Shown: positions 13,348 to 27,625 of the stretch, in pieces
How positions within the stretch are numbered: the first letter of the stretch is position 1
Layout of the letters: the number at the start of each line of letters is the position of its first letter
NCBI GenBank assembly: GCA_026874595.1
Contig: CM049306.1
Coordinates: forward strand, 96,837,642-96,901,641
Direction of reading: 5' to 3'
Source: Sipunculus nudus
Lineage: Eukaryota; Annelida; Sipuncula; Golfingiida; Sipunculidae
DNA length: 64,000 bases
The notes under the pieces: generated by a model
Told to the model about the DNA's origin: nothing
Database searches by the model: none
What the model saw: only the letters and a program-made list of their open reading frames with translations
Made by a program: the position numbers and the translations under genes

Positions 13348-15026
13348 ATTTTGGTCCCATGTGACTACTCAGTAGTCTCGTATGAGCAGACTAACCTGGA
13401 AAGTGCCAATTTCTGCTAGTTCATTTGTTACCGGTTAGGTGTCGCAACTATTTACCCTCATTCCCGCCTTTTCCATGTCAGTTAAGTGTGATACACAAAA
13501 ACCCAGTCTTGTTGCCGTAATCAAATTTAACTTCTATAACTGAAGGTACATACTTATTTAAGTATATAAATGCTTTATTTTGATTCATTCAGTTCGAGAT
13601 ATTCGAAACGATGAACAAAATAGATGAAATTCCCCGCCGAGACCTTAATTAAATTGACGAGTGCTGTTTTAAAGGCCGATGAAACATGACTCACCGGGCC
13701 AGACGGAAAACCGCAGGTTTCAACACTTTGACTGTTCACACTTAACAAGCTATTTGTATTTCAATGCATTAAAACATATTCACACGCAGGGTCCATATTC
13801 ACATTCATCAGTCCTTTGATTTATACAGTATAATACCAGTCAGTTAAATTTGTATACAACCTGTCCCTCCACGATGAGCTGACCTCGGAAGAACCTAACT
13901 TTAGGCCTACGTCCCGCCGAGTGTTCCTCTCCCATTTGTGGCAAACAAATTCTTTCTACTTTCATAGTCCTCTTTAGTAAAATCCTCTTGGATCACATTT
14001 CTCCCATTTTCTCCTCTACCCTTTCCTCTCACGACCAGCTGTTTTCTTATCTCCCTTCTGAAAAGCTATTAATTGTCTGGGTTTGTCCATGTGTTTCATT
14101 CCCGTTGTGTGTGAATCCGATGGTTTTGTCGATCTCAGTTACGAGTCTGAATATTTAAGACGGTCAGTTGTAGCCAAAGGCATTATGTGTCATTGCTAGG
14201 TAGTGCAGTGTCAGAAAAATATTTCTGTGCGACAGAACCTCTTAAAACCCAAGAACTTTACTGTATATAAAAATGGCATGTTAATGATTGCATGGATTTT
14301 ACCAATTAAATGTATGAGTGAAAGGTAAAACGATGTCTTCATTTTATATTGCGGGTTGGTTGCAGGCTGAATATCATCGGTTTCATCTAATTTTTTTCTG
14401 ACATCTTCCGATGCTATTGCTATGAACACAGACCAGACGCCGACTGACAATATATATTCGCTATACGCTCCCAACCACAGGCCTTTGAAATCATCAGTGA
14501 CACTTGATGGTCACATGTCATCTTTAAATGACCAAAGGTGTTGTACGACTTTCAGGGAAATCTTGTAAAGATTTCATGACTTCATTCCCCTCACTGAACA
14601 ACTAAATATTCGCGGTAAATGAAAACGTGTGCATATCAAACCCGCTGTAGTCAAGTCTGTGTCCGCCTAGTTCGTGCCATTTCGGAAACGGAATTATTTC
14701 TTCGAATAACCCCAGAGGACCCCCAGAGCTCCGTTTCACAACCTAAGATATTTAAAGATGTTATTTAATGAGTTCAAGAGCCCGGGTCTTAACTCGGAAC
14801 TCTCATATCTGCCGTGAGGCTTCATCTCCGCCTTTTAGGACATAGTGGTTTTATGTTCAGCAGTTAAATGGGATTATTTCTGTTCTACTGAATTTTGCAA
14901 ATCTACAATTTATGGAAGGAATGTAATTTTTTTCAGACCTTGTAATGCGTGTATAACCATATCGGATATCATTCTTTCAGTTTTACACGATTCAGATGAC
15001 ATTAGCAAGAAGGTTATCCTACTTTA

Positions 15027-15222
15027 ATATGCGTTTTGGGCTTGGTCGCAGAAATACGTTATATCGCACAATACTTTGTCGATACAAGTCCCCTCACCAG
15101 CAAACTCTCCGCAGAAAGATTCCCGAATGAGCGCTGTCCTCGAGTCCCCGACCTTATTGTCGAACCAGGACAGTTTTTTTTTCTCGGAGTTTCTCGAAAC
15201 TGCTCTTTCGTCTGCCATTTTG
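15027..15222 (-). CDS. Unrecognised small ORF with good start context
   Basis: An ORF whose internal start reads AAAATGGCAGACG, a strong animal start context, runs for about 65 residues beginning MADERAVSRNSEKKK and ends at a stop codon. The DNA around it is richer in CpG than its flanks. I recognise no family. It could be a first exon of a minus-strand gene lying downstream of the phosphatase gene, or chance. The frame continues upstream of this Met, which weakens the case. Confidence 0.2.
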
Positions 15223-16694
15223 CGTGCAAACTGGAATCTGGATGTCGCAAACCGATTAAATTGCATGGATATGAGTCGGTTAGTTATAAGAAAACGCGGA
15301 AAGAATTTAAAAGCTTCGTGAATTGTGTTAGTGCATGACAAAGGTTTAAACAATGTACTCAAATTAATCAGGCTACCTTCGTTTGATTCCATCGATGTCG
15401 AGACACTTTTGATATAAATTCCTTTCATATTAATTCAGCCATTGAACTAATCCAGGATATAACTGTGAAAGAACACGGAATGCTAGACAGGTGCTTTGAA
15501 ATTCTTTATTACCAAGTGCGTAATATTAGTTTGATAATATAATTATAATCAAATATAAACGTGTTACACCATATATTTATCATATTTCCATGAAATCGGA
15601 TTTCAGTTCAAGTGAAAAGTGGAGCATCAGATTTAAAGGAAAAATATAATCTCTTCAGAACAGACCAAATAGATAAATTGATATTATACCTTATACATTT
15701 ATCTTACATCATTTTCCGCTGTTCCATTGTCTATGACATGAATTTTGAAGATTAAATGGATGGTGTTTTTGATAAAACACCAAAATTAACAAAACTCTCT
15801 TTAAAACAAGCATAATAAGCCTATAAAAATATTGATTATAAATGCCTTATATATTCCTTGATAAAATCATAATGTTCTCTGTATCCTACCCAATTAAGCT
15901 GAAATGAATATGTAATGGAAAACAACAAGAAACGGTCCAAACTTTTTTTTAACATCAAGAATTTTTAATGCAAGATTTAACCTTGCATTCCTCATGTCAC
16001 TAGATTTTATCAGAGTAAATTAATTGAAAATAATAAAACAATTTCCCTTCTAAAGATATCCTTTGACAGAGGCAGATTATATCTGAATTACCTGTTGAAA
16101 TCTGAGTAAGTATATTATGAAAACTGAAGCAGAATATTACATGTAACTTAAGTACGTATACGATTATATTACGAGTTTTCCCGCAATCTTCATTCAATCT
16201 GAAGTTGAAATGATTAATAATACAGTATTATATGTTGAATATTTGTCTCTCTCTGCACAACCTGTTAACAAAATCGGCCCAATTCAAGTGATATATGGTT
16301 CGAATGTGTCGAATTGTTTATACATACATGTATATACATAGGCCACCAGTTCGTGACTGTGATGGCTTTGTACCCTGATATAGTACTCTGTAATTTGTTT
16401 CAGCACACATTTTTATATATGTTTAAACATATATGTGGCAAAACCGTTCGTGACTGCGAGGATTAAAATAAAAATTGAACTACACACAGAGGCATATCAG
16501 TCACACTGACATATACAGAACTGATATAAGTTCTCTGTCATCTGTTTCAGAACCCATTTTCATATATCTGTTGGTATAACAATTAAGTGCATAGGATACA
16601 AAATGGTGAATTCAGGTGCAAAGGAAGGACGTGTGCCTTTTGACGCTGTTTTTTTCAGGACTTTCTCCCTCCACAGGTCCAGCCTGTGACGGTT

Positions 16695-19600
16695 TTATGC
16701 CTGGAAGTTAGCGTAGGTCTGTAATGAACCAACGTATTCTACTGCTGCTTGGTGGAGCCACTTGTACTGTGCCTGAAATATTATAACAATAATGATATAT
16801 TGAATTTTTAATGTTTCCGGCCAAGAACTGGGGATGGAATATTGTGTACGTCGTTCTGCGGTTCGTTTGAGTTATCATCAAGCTAATTCATATTACAGAT
16901 GTGGAATTATATTCAGAACTGTGCGTGTTTCATCAGAATTGTTATAATGTCAATGAATATCGGTGACAAGAGGGCTCTATGATGATATAGTCTTTAAGAC
17001 CTGAGGTTTATATAACTTTTTATTCACCTCTGTTTGATAGTCCTCTTGAATGGTAAAGCCAGGAACAACAGAGCTAATCATATGTTCCTTTAAAATGGTA
17101 ATTTGTCCATACTTTGATGAATTATGAATACATTGAGCTTCAATGATTGAAAATATAATTAAGAGTATGAATAGACAAATGTTTCTAAGATACAGATTTG
17201 TCTTACAGAGAATACCCACTATTTTTTTTATTCTTGAGACAAGGGATATGTATGAATGTCAGTTATCAGAAAATATTTACCATTGTACTGATGAACTCTG
17301 GTCGGCTTCTTCTGATCTGTTTAACAGCATGGAATACGTCTACTTCCTGTTCCTGATTGATCTTAGTGCACACGATCAGTAAAGCACAGAACAGTCCCGA
17401 CAGCTCCACACCATACCTATTGATAAACATCACATGCACGATCATAAAAACACAGAAAAGACCCGACAGCTCCACACCATACCTAATGTTAAACATCACA
17501 CGATCAATAAAGCACAGAAGAGTCCCGACAGCTCTACACCATACCTAATGATAAAACATCACACGATCAGTAAAGCACAGAATAGTCCCGACAGCTCCAC
17601 ACCATACCTAATGATAAACATCACATGCACGATCATAAAAACACAGAATAGACCCGACAGCTCCACACCATACCTAATGATAAAACATCACACGATCAGT
17701 AAAGAACAGAAGAGTCCCGACAGCTCCACACCATACCTAATGATAAAACATCACACGATCAGTAAAGCACAGAACAGACCCGACAGCTCTACACCATACC
17801 TAATGATAAAACATCACACGATCAGTAAAGCACAAAACAATACCGACAGCTCTACACCAAAACTAATGATAAAACATCACACGATGAGTAAAGCACAGCT
17901 TCTAACCATACCTATAATAATAAAACATTACACGATCAGTAAAGCACAGAACAGTCCCGACAGCTCCACACCATACCTAATGATAAAACATTACACGATC
18001 AGTAAAGCACAGAACAGACACGACAGCTCCACACCATACCTAATGATAAAACATCATACGGTCAGTAAAGCCAAGAGTAATTCCGACAGCTTCACAACTT
18101 ATCTAATGATAATACATCACACGGTCAGTAAAGCCAAGAGTAGTCCTGAAAGCTTCACAACTTATCTAATGATAATACATCACACGGTCAGTAAAGCCAA
18201 GAGTAGTCCCGACAGCTTCACAACCCATCTAATGATAATACATCACACGGTCAGCAAAGCCAAGAGTAGTCCCGACAGCTTCACAACTTATCTAATGATA
18301 ATACATCACACGGTCAGTAAAGCCAAGAGTAGTCCTGAAAGCTTCACAACTTATCTAATGATAATACATCACACGGTCAGTAAAGCCAAGAGTAGTCCCG
18401 ACAGCTTCACAACCCATCTAATGATAATACATCACACGGTCAGTAAAGCCAAGAGTAGTCCCGACAGCTTCACAACTTATCTAATGATAATACATCACAC
18501 GGTCAGTAAAGCCAAGAGTAATCCCGACAGCTTCACAACTTATCTAATGATAATACATCACACGGTCAGTAAAGCCAAGAGTAGTCCCGACAGCTTCAAA
18601 CTTATCTTATGATAATACATCACACGGTCAGTAAAGCCAAGAGTAGTCCCGACAGCTTCACAACTTATCTGATGATAATGCATCACACGGTCAGTAAAGC
18701 CAAGAGTAGTCCTGAAAGCTTCACAACTTATCTGACGATAATGCATCACACGGTCAGTAAAGCCAAGAGTAGTCCCGACAGCTTCACAACTTTTCTGACG
18801 ATAATGCATCACACGGTCAGTAAAGCCAAGAGTAGTCCCGACAGCTTCACAACTTATCTAATGATAATGCATCACACGGTCAGTAAAGCCAAGAGTAGTC
18901 CCGACAGCTTCACAACTTATCTGACGATAATGCATCACACGGTCAGTAAAGCCAAGAGTAGTCCCGACAGCTTCACAACTTATCTAATGATAATGCATCA
19001 CACGGTCAGTAAAGCCAAGAGTAGTCCCGACAGCTTCACAACATATCTAATGATAATACATCACACGGTCAGTAAAGCCAAGAGTAGTCCCGACAGCTTC
19101 ACAACTTATCTAACGATAATACATCACACGGTCAGTAAAGCCAAGAGTAGTCCTGACAGCTTCACAACATATCTAATGATAAAACATCACAGGATCAGTA
19201 AAGGCCAGAATAATCCCGACAGCTCCAAACGGTAACTAATGATAAACATCAAACGATCAGTAGACCACAGAGCTTCTTCATGTATCATAGGTATATATAA
19301 TGATAAAGAATACCCATGATCATCAAGGTTCGGGATAACGATCAGCATCGCAGAAAATAACCACGATAGATCCAAACCATATAAACAAAACAACAAATCA
19401 AAAACAAATCACATTATATTTGTTGTTGCACTGCTGCACCGTTTGCCCATAAATAACGATGGAAACGTTACATGAATACATTTATCTTTCTTTCATTTAC
19501 TGGCAGATAATAGTCTTTGGCCTTTTACCGGGCACATAGTAGTGCGCAATTTATAACTGATGTTGAATAATCAATAGCTCTTCTTGAACTTATCCCACTT

Positions 19601-20929
19601 TCTGACAAAACAAACACGAGGTCTTTTAATAATGAATGGCACTTACTGACACTGAACGACCATAGCTCCCTCTGGTGATTCTCTTTTTAACGTTTGAACT
19701 TCCTCCACCAGAGTCAGCATTGTGGTGATGTCAGGTAAACCCTGGAAACTATTACGAGGTGACACATGGTGGAGAACCAGGTCATTACTCTAAAAAATAA
19801 AAAGCAGTCCGATTAACACCTTTGCTCTAATAGTTTATGGTTCACCAATACCTATATAAATATACAATTTCAAATACAAATGTCCAAGTTCCATATTTTT
19901 TCATTAATGAATAAAAATAATTAACTGAAAATTTGCTATATGGAACAAGGGTAGGCTCTTATTGATAACCGTATAGCTTTGCTAATGGACACAGTGGAGG
20001 CGAAGGGGAAAAATGCAAAAATGTATTTTTACATGACTGTATTATATAAGGGATCACTAGTCCCGATAACAAATATGAAGAAACAGCATTTAAACCCCCC
20101 AAGACAGTCATATAAGAATTCTCTGGACGGGGCTTACTTGAACTAAACATAAATTGCATTGCTACAACATTTCAGACCCATACTGTTTTTATCTTTTCTT
20201 CTTAGAAAATGTTGTAGTGTCAAAATTTTTCATTTCAAGTCATTTTAGAAATTTAGCTGTTACAAGTTATGTTTACTTTTCTACAAATTTAGGATACACT
20301 CAAAATGTAAAAAAAAAACTTCAAATTTTATACTATATCAGATTCTAAATAAATATTATTAAATTTGGTTAATTATTTAATCCCTACCATTAAAAAATGT
20401 TTACACTGTACCCTCAGGATTATAATAAATTTCCTGATGCAATGAAGAGATCCTGTTAGTCTTTACTCTTTGCACCACAATGGACGCACGGAACACTTTA
20501 ACATAGAGTGTAAACGGGTACCCTTATTAACACGGGACAATGGTTTGTAAAACATGATACAATTTAAACATGTACGTACCTGAAATGTCAGCAGGAGTTT
20601 CTTATTGATCAATTCACCTCCAACAGACCTAAGTGTTTTTACAATAAAACATTCGACTGCAGTCTCTCTTTCTGGCACATACGTCGGAAGATTCTAGGGG
20701 AAAAAAGGAATATGCTGAAACCTAATGACTGGTCTGTGGCTTGTATGTAAACAAATGTAAAAGTTAATTAATGAAAGAAAATGATCAAATGAGTACCATA
20801 AAAAACAGCTGCCCGCTGAATAATCTTATAGATTAAAAGCGTTCATACATTCAGTTAGTTTTGTGGCATGATTTCAGTAAAATCTGGAAAATATTTTATC
20901 TTGGAAGCAGATGAATAAAAGGATAATAT

Positions 20930-20969
<40 letters not shown>

Positions 20970-23098
20970 GCGTTCTGGATGTGAATCATATTGTAAACAA
21001 TTCAATGTCAGTGTTATTGTTCAGATGGTTACTGATGCCCTCAGTGAGATACAAGCACTTGATAATAACACAAAAAGAAGTTATTGGTCTAGATACATAT
21101 CAGAACGAGTTTATTTATATTTAAAAACCTAACAATACGATACTGAAGTAATTTTATTACTTGTGATGCATGGGGTGATATTAACTTACCAAGCAGATAA
21201 AATTTAAAATAAAAGGAAACCTTACACAATATTAACTTGTACTGGAGATGAAATATGAGATAAGTTAAGCAAAAACAAATATTTCGAGACATTGATTGCT
21301 ACTAATGTTTCGAACTCGTTTTATACTTCATAAGTATCTTTTAATGGATTGCTAGTATTTTATGGCTAGATGAATAACATCAAGATACAGTAATGAAAAT
21401 ATTAAAGTGGCGTTTACATCATAGTAGTTGGTGACTTTGTTTTAACAAAAGGTGGTTATTGGGCTTTTTTATAAATTACAAAGTAATAAGATCAGCTTTG
21501 ATAAGATCATCACTGCAGATAGGGACCAAGATAAAGCTTCACGTTATAAGAGTTAGATCTGTTTATAAAATAATACATGGTTCATAATTATATAAAACAA
21601 CAACAAACACCATAAGATCAACTCTGGGGAGATGATCACTTGAGATTATATTTATCAAATAAGACAAGCCTCAGTTGTCTTAAAATCTGATTATAATCAT
21701 GACAGAATAACCATGTTTTTTTATGATCACAATAATCACATGACGCTAATATCAAAATATGGATGACACTTTCATTGTTTAATCTAGAAATGCACATGTA
21801 AAACTTCCTGGTGCTTTCACCAACCAAGAGTTATGTTTATTCTACATGTTGGCCTGTCTGTTTCAGTGGCTGTGTTTAAGATAACAAAATAGTTTCGTGG
21901 CTTTTAATAGTGTTGTGTCCATGCCGAGCTCCAACAAAGATTAGTTGCCAAATTATCGCGATGGCCTATGGTCACATTTGGAGTATTTTTTATTCATTAT
22001 GCTGATACGGATAGTGTTTAATAGAGCAAAATTCCTTTGTACAAAGATTTGCTTTCGTGATTTCGTCCGTTTAAGCGCACTATACTGTTAATAAAATCTT
22101 CGACTCAACAACAGTAAATCGGATAAGAATGACGGTGACAAAAATTTATAGTTAAGGAGCTTTCATATTTTGTCTTAGATCTATAGATGCTCAACACATT
22201 GCACAAAATAAATAAAAAATGGTAATCGATTTATGAAGAGAAACTTTCAGATATATTTACATCAGTTCCAGTTTTGGTAAGCGCAACGATGACCTGGCAT
22301 TTGTAGTCATACACCAAGCGCCAGAGGTCAACCATTGTGTCTGCCGTTGGTGACTGGGTCACGTATATGTGGTCGGTTTTGTTGTAGCCCTGAGAAAACA
22401 AGCACATATAGCATTTTGCACAAATATATTTCGTTAAGCAAATTCCATGTATCTAAATTACCAAAGTATATATATTTGGTAAATGTAAACAAACCATGTA
22501 AGGTTTATTATGAAACAAATAAACCTGACAACAAGATCGGCTTATTATTATCACTGATAGAATTGTATCTGTATGAAAGTCCATATATGGTAATAAGTTA
22601 CACTATTGTCCATAAGAACATTTTAAATATTTAAAATACAAACTATAATTAAAGCACAGTTAAATAAAGTAGCCTGCAATACCGTGTCTTACATTTGCAA
22701 TAATATTAATTATTATTTAACAATTAAACTAATCCTCTTGTATTCTGGTTATAACACACAAGAAACATTTAGTTTGATATCTTGTTTCATTATGAAGTGT
22801 ATGCTTAATATACCCCAATCAAATGTAAAGCATCTTTATTGTCTTTATAATCCTGTTTCTGATTCTGGGAGTATATCGAATGCCAAATTTGTAAACACAG
22901 CTAATACCTAGAACAAAAGCATACCTGGACAAAGACAGCATTGATGTATGTATTTCGGCCTTTGACAGGAGTCATCAGCAAAGGGCGCCATTTGTCACTA
23001 GGAATAGGAGCATTATTCCGGTTCTTTGTTCTGTTTTCGTTTTTATGTCCTTCCTTTTGGCTTTCCTTCTTAGCTGGCGTGGCCAAAATCTCTAACAT
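16695..23098 (-). CDS. PTP receptor exons 37-42: degenerate phosphatase domain D2
   Basis: Exons 22925-23098 (KNRNNAPIPSDKWRPLL, YINAVFVQ), 22261-22389 (YVTQSPTADTMVDLWRLV), 20580-20693, 19647-19789 (LTLVEEVQTLK, GAMVVQC), 17281-17416 (YGVELSGLFCALLIV, VDVFHAVKQIRRSRP) and 16695-16772 (QYKWLHQAAVEYVGS, stop). The P-loop reads CQYGVEL, so the catalytic Arg is Leu (about residue 1707), and HHVSPRNSFQG stands where WPD should be. This matches the family pattern of an inactive regulatory D2. Confidence 0.93.
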
Positions 23099-26000
23099 CT
23101 GAGAATAAATTTAGACATATTTACTGTTGGTAATCGCAAGGACTTGTAAGAGTAAGATTACTGGGTATCCTCCGCGCAAATTAAAAAAAAGGGAAATGCT
23201 TGCATTCAAATCTAAGTTGGTCAATTTCCTCAGAACATTTATAGGTGCGAAACATGAAAATAATGAGCATGGTTATAATTGTTTGATAATTAAAATACCG
23301 GTACTGTACCTTAAATTGCAGGTGAAGGTCTGAGGAGGACATCACGGTATCGTCATACGCTTCAGCCCCGTAGACCGTGGTTCCACAGTGAAGTGCTTCC
23401 AGCAGACACTCATGGATGAAGATGTATTGACTCTAAAATATGTCAGATGCTAAATGCGTTAATACTAAATGTCAATACTAAATGTATAACAAAATCAAAA
23501 CTGACACTTGGAATAGGTGTCCAGTATAAAGCCGTTTTCGATGAAGGAATGCGTGCCATATTATAAATAATTCCAAACCCACCAACCTGTCTAGGCAATC
23601 AACCTTGATAGCTGTTAATAGGAAAGCAAAAGCTTGGATTGTAAACGGCAACATATCATAATTAACGCCTCTATATATAGTCACATTACGTTATTTAAAC
23701 AGACCAGGTTTTGGACCATGTTGATCCGTTGTTGTCTCATGAAGAGCACACTCCGTGGAACATTTATTTCACCCTCTCCTTGTGCTTGATTCAACAGGTA
23801 ATCAATAACCAGAAACGTGCCCGTGCGACCAACCCCAGCGCTATTAAAAATACACGTGTAGAAATAATATTTCATATGGGAAAATGAAAATAAAAACCAC
23901 AAATAAAAGAAACTGAGTATTTAATTACACTTTTAATTTAGTCCAATTCGTTTCAAGACTGTGTCCAAGCGAGAAAACACTATAAACTAAAGCAAGATTT
24001 ACGTTTAGAACGAGGATTATCATTCTGTCCCTTGTTACAACCCACAACACACAGTATTTCAGGCCAATTGACAAATACTACTGCTAGGTTTCACGTAAAA
24101 TACAGGGGTTACGATTTGTAATTAGGTGAAATCATATATATTTCACAAGAAACTGGTTTTTGTATAGAGCGGTATTTCTTCAAATCTGTCTTTTTTTTTG
24201 TCTGTCAGTTATTCAGTTGGTACAAGGCAAAATCGAACTGGTAACCTTCAAGTGTTTTATGACTAATGTATATCAGTCACAGTCATTGTCAGTTAATACA
24301 GTGCCTAAAATGTCAATTTTATTTATAAAAACGTAGGTGACTGTTCATACAATACACAAATAAGAAATTGTAGAAACTGTGGAACCGATTAAAACTTCTG
24401 ACTGCCACATATTTAAATCGAATGGGTTTATTCGGATGCAAACGTGTGATCACTGACAATTAACATTTACATTGTATCAAATTTCTCTAAATATATGACC
24501 AGAAAATTCCAGTGTTTCCTGTCTCACCTGCAGTGAACGAGAGTTGGTCCGACCCGTGGTTTGTAGAGCTGAACAGCATGTCTGTAGAAGGAGAGGAAGG
24601 ATGCCGGGTTTGTGGGAACGCCATGGTCAGGCCAGGACACGAAGTGAAGATGTGTCACCTGGTGCTCATCTCCGCCCTGTGTTTTATCAACAAGACAATC
24701 TTTATTATTGTTGCTTATCTTTTTCCCTACATTTATGTATATATATAAATGTGTGTGTTCCCATTTTCATGCCACTTGTATATCCACTCGTGCCACTATC
24801 TACCCAGTTTGCACTTTTTATTCTGTTGTCCACAAGAGCTGCTCTGACGTTCGCACTACATATATACCTTTTCTAATATTCCCCGTAAACGGACAAAACA
24901 TTGAATAATGATGGCCAAATAACTCATGAATACTAGTACTTACACCGATCATTTTAACTGCGGGGGGGGGGGGGGGGGCTCAGCCCCCCCAAATATTTCA
25001 CGGCCCCAACCCTCCCCTGGTTTTGCCGACTATGTAATAGAGTAAAATAAATCTACCTGTTTCAAGGTCATGTGTCGTACGATGTAATGAGGTGTTTGCA
25101 TCTCTGACGAGGTCGTGGTGGTGATCCGTCCATACCTCTTAGACATGCCAAGGTCAGACCAATATTTGGTGCATTTCACCTATTAACGCATCACATTTTT
25201 AAAGAAAAATTTTAAATGTTAAGGAACAAGGGTCGTGCGATATATATGTTTATACGTGTAATATCGTTAGTTTATCAACAGAATGCAATATTTTATATAA
25301 CAAAAGAGCATATTTACCTTTCCGCTCTCCTCAAGGTTGGTTACCATGACAACTAAGGGAACCTTTTCTTCCCAAAGCATCTGAATAAAGCTTTCCAATG
25401 ACGTGGGGTTCGGACCTGGGGAAAGAAAGTATTTCAATCATAGACTGAATTATGTGCCCTTATTATTATTACAGTTTATGTAAAAGGAGATATAAATATA
25501 CTTTAAACATATACGTCTATCTGAGTTATAGGTATTTCACTGATGAAACTGACCTTGTGCAGCTATAAATGTTGTTGGTTTGTCATAGCCCTGAAAGATG
25601 GATGCTCAATTATAACCATACTTGAAAAAATATATCAGTTAAAACAATAGATTTATGTCGACAGATTTATCAGAAACCTTCAGCCGAAGAATAAGCAGTA
25701 TTACAAATAATTATACCATAAAATACTTAATTTTAAGTTCTTACGTCAATATAGCTCGCATTGATGTAATCACTAGTGTTGTTGGAAGGCAATATAACTC
25801 TGTTCTTATCATCTGAAATATGAAAAAATGTACATGAAGAAGAACGTAATTTGAAATAGTCCTTTCTTTGTTGCAAATACGGTTATCAGCACTGATGGTC
25901 GACTAAGCTACTATTATTTACCTAAGGAGATGCGGGGATAGCTTTCAAATTCTAAAAGATGAACTTTGTTTTGAAATATGTATGCACGAATTTAAAACTA

Positions 26001-27573
26001 AAACGGAATATTTTTTCAGGTAAGCGGGAAATTTCAACAACGGACATGAGTATATATTCTAACACCATTGTTAATTAATCTGAATATTATACCTGTCCTG
26101 ATAATAGTCGTAATAGTTAACTTACATGGTATTATGTTTTTAAACCGGTTCTGTTTTAAATTTTCAGGTTCAACGCCAACAAACTGAGAAGCCATTGGTT
26201 CCACACTTAACCCCTGGAAAAATAATAATAACAATTATATACATTTATATAATATTTATTAATCATGTACATATATCAACATATTGGCCTGGGGTAGCAA
26301 ATCCTTTACTTTAAGTAATTGACATATACCACATCGAAATGGAGTTGGCTACATATTAGTTTGACCATTGATTCATGAAAAATCATCAATATTTAAGTAA
26401 CCTGAAGAACCATCCAGTAAATCTAATGGCCACGGACCTTGAATTCTTCTTCTAGTATGTGAACGTTTCCAAGAAGATGAATCATGTACTGGGGATAGTC
26501 GACCACTTTCACCGAAGCCTGTGAGTTATCATTCAATACATTGTCTTCTTGCTTTTTTTGTCTGTTTTTAATTACTCCTAATTCGATACCTAAAATGCAT
26601 CGATAATTATAATACATTTTCGATGATTATTCTGATTTTCTATCAGGAACTTGGTTGCTTATCGTGAATCATATCATGTTTTATTTTATTTTTTTTTGTA
26701 TCTTCATTTTTTCTAGCATGGTCAAGGTTTATATTCGGCTTTCATAATTATGATTTATATTAGACGCACTTACTGTTTGAAGAGCCTTGCACGAAATCCC
26801 TCCAGAATTTCGGCTTCCTTTTTCTATATGAATTCAACAATTTGAGAAGTATATATGAGAAACATAAGCTATACATAACAAATGACAAAAACATCGTAGC
26901 TGCTATGATGCAAAGCTTATTTCTAAGTTATTTAGTTAATTCAAGAGTTTTGCGTAGGTTTTTCATTTGATATTAATTGAATGTGCAGTGTTGTAAAATA
27001 CTTTTAACATTTTACTTCTATCATTTTGTAGATTCAATTTAAAAAACGACAAAATTATAAATAAATTTGCACATAATCAGTGACGAATCGTGATTTATTT
27101 TCATCGTGATATGTTTTCACAGAACACTTAAAAGGCCGTTATGAGATACTTTACCGGATATAAATCACCGCGAGTAGAGCACCTGCTACGACGCAGATAC
27201 CGAGGACAATAAGAACCGCTATAACAGCTGACTTATTAACCACCGATGGTACTATGTTTGCTGAAAGAATATCATAACAAGACAATATAAATATTTCATT
27301 TAAATCTGGACATATAATATGTCAAATGATTGGTTTTAACCAATTATTGATCAAACGGTGGCAGTTTGAATGATGTGTTTGCATTTAAAAATTGATATAT
27401 GCTATCATATCAACGGAAAACGTACATACATTAGCAAATAGATCAGATGCGTATCACAAAAATTTATGTTATATCTGTCCAAAACAGCATTTCCTTAAAA
27501 ATAAACCTACACCAGCCCGGTTTTAAATTGCAAAATAATATAAAGATCCATGCATCCATGAAAAGCATCTACC

Positions 27574-27625
<52 letters not shown>

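Noticed and set aside
17434-19235. Long plus-strand ORFs (392 and 208 codons) with a 21-residue period
   Set aside because: They arise because the minisatellite unit is 63 bp; they run antisense to the phosphatase gene, and the protein is only the translated repeat with no start or splice context.
17366-19262. CRISPR-like regular repeats
   Set aside because: Units are contiguous, with no unique spacers, in an animal gene intron, and derive from an exon.
24512-24876. Plus-strand ORFs over 24.5-24.9 kb
   Set aside because: Antisense shadow of the D1 exon carrying the WPD and HC motifs.
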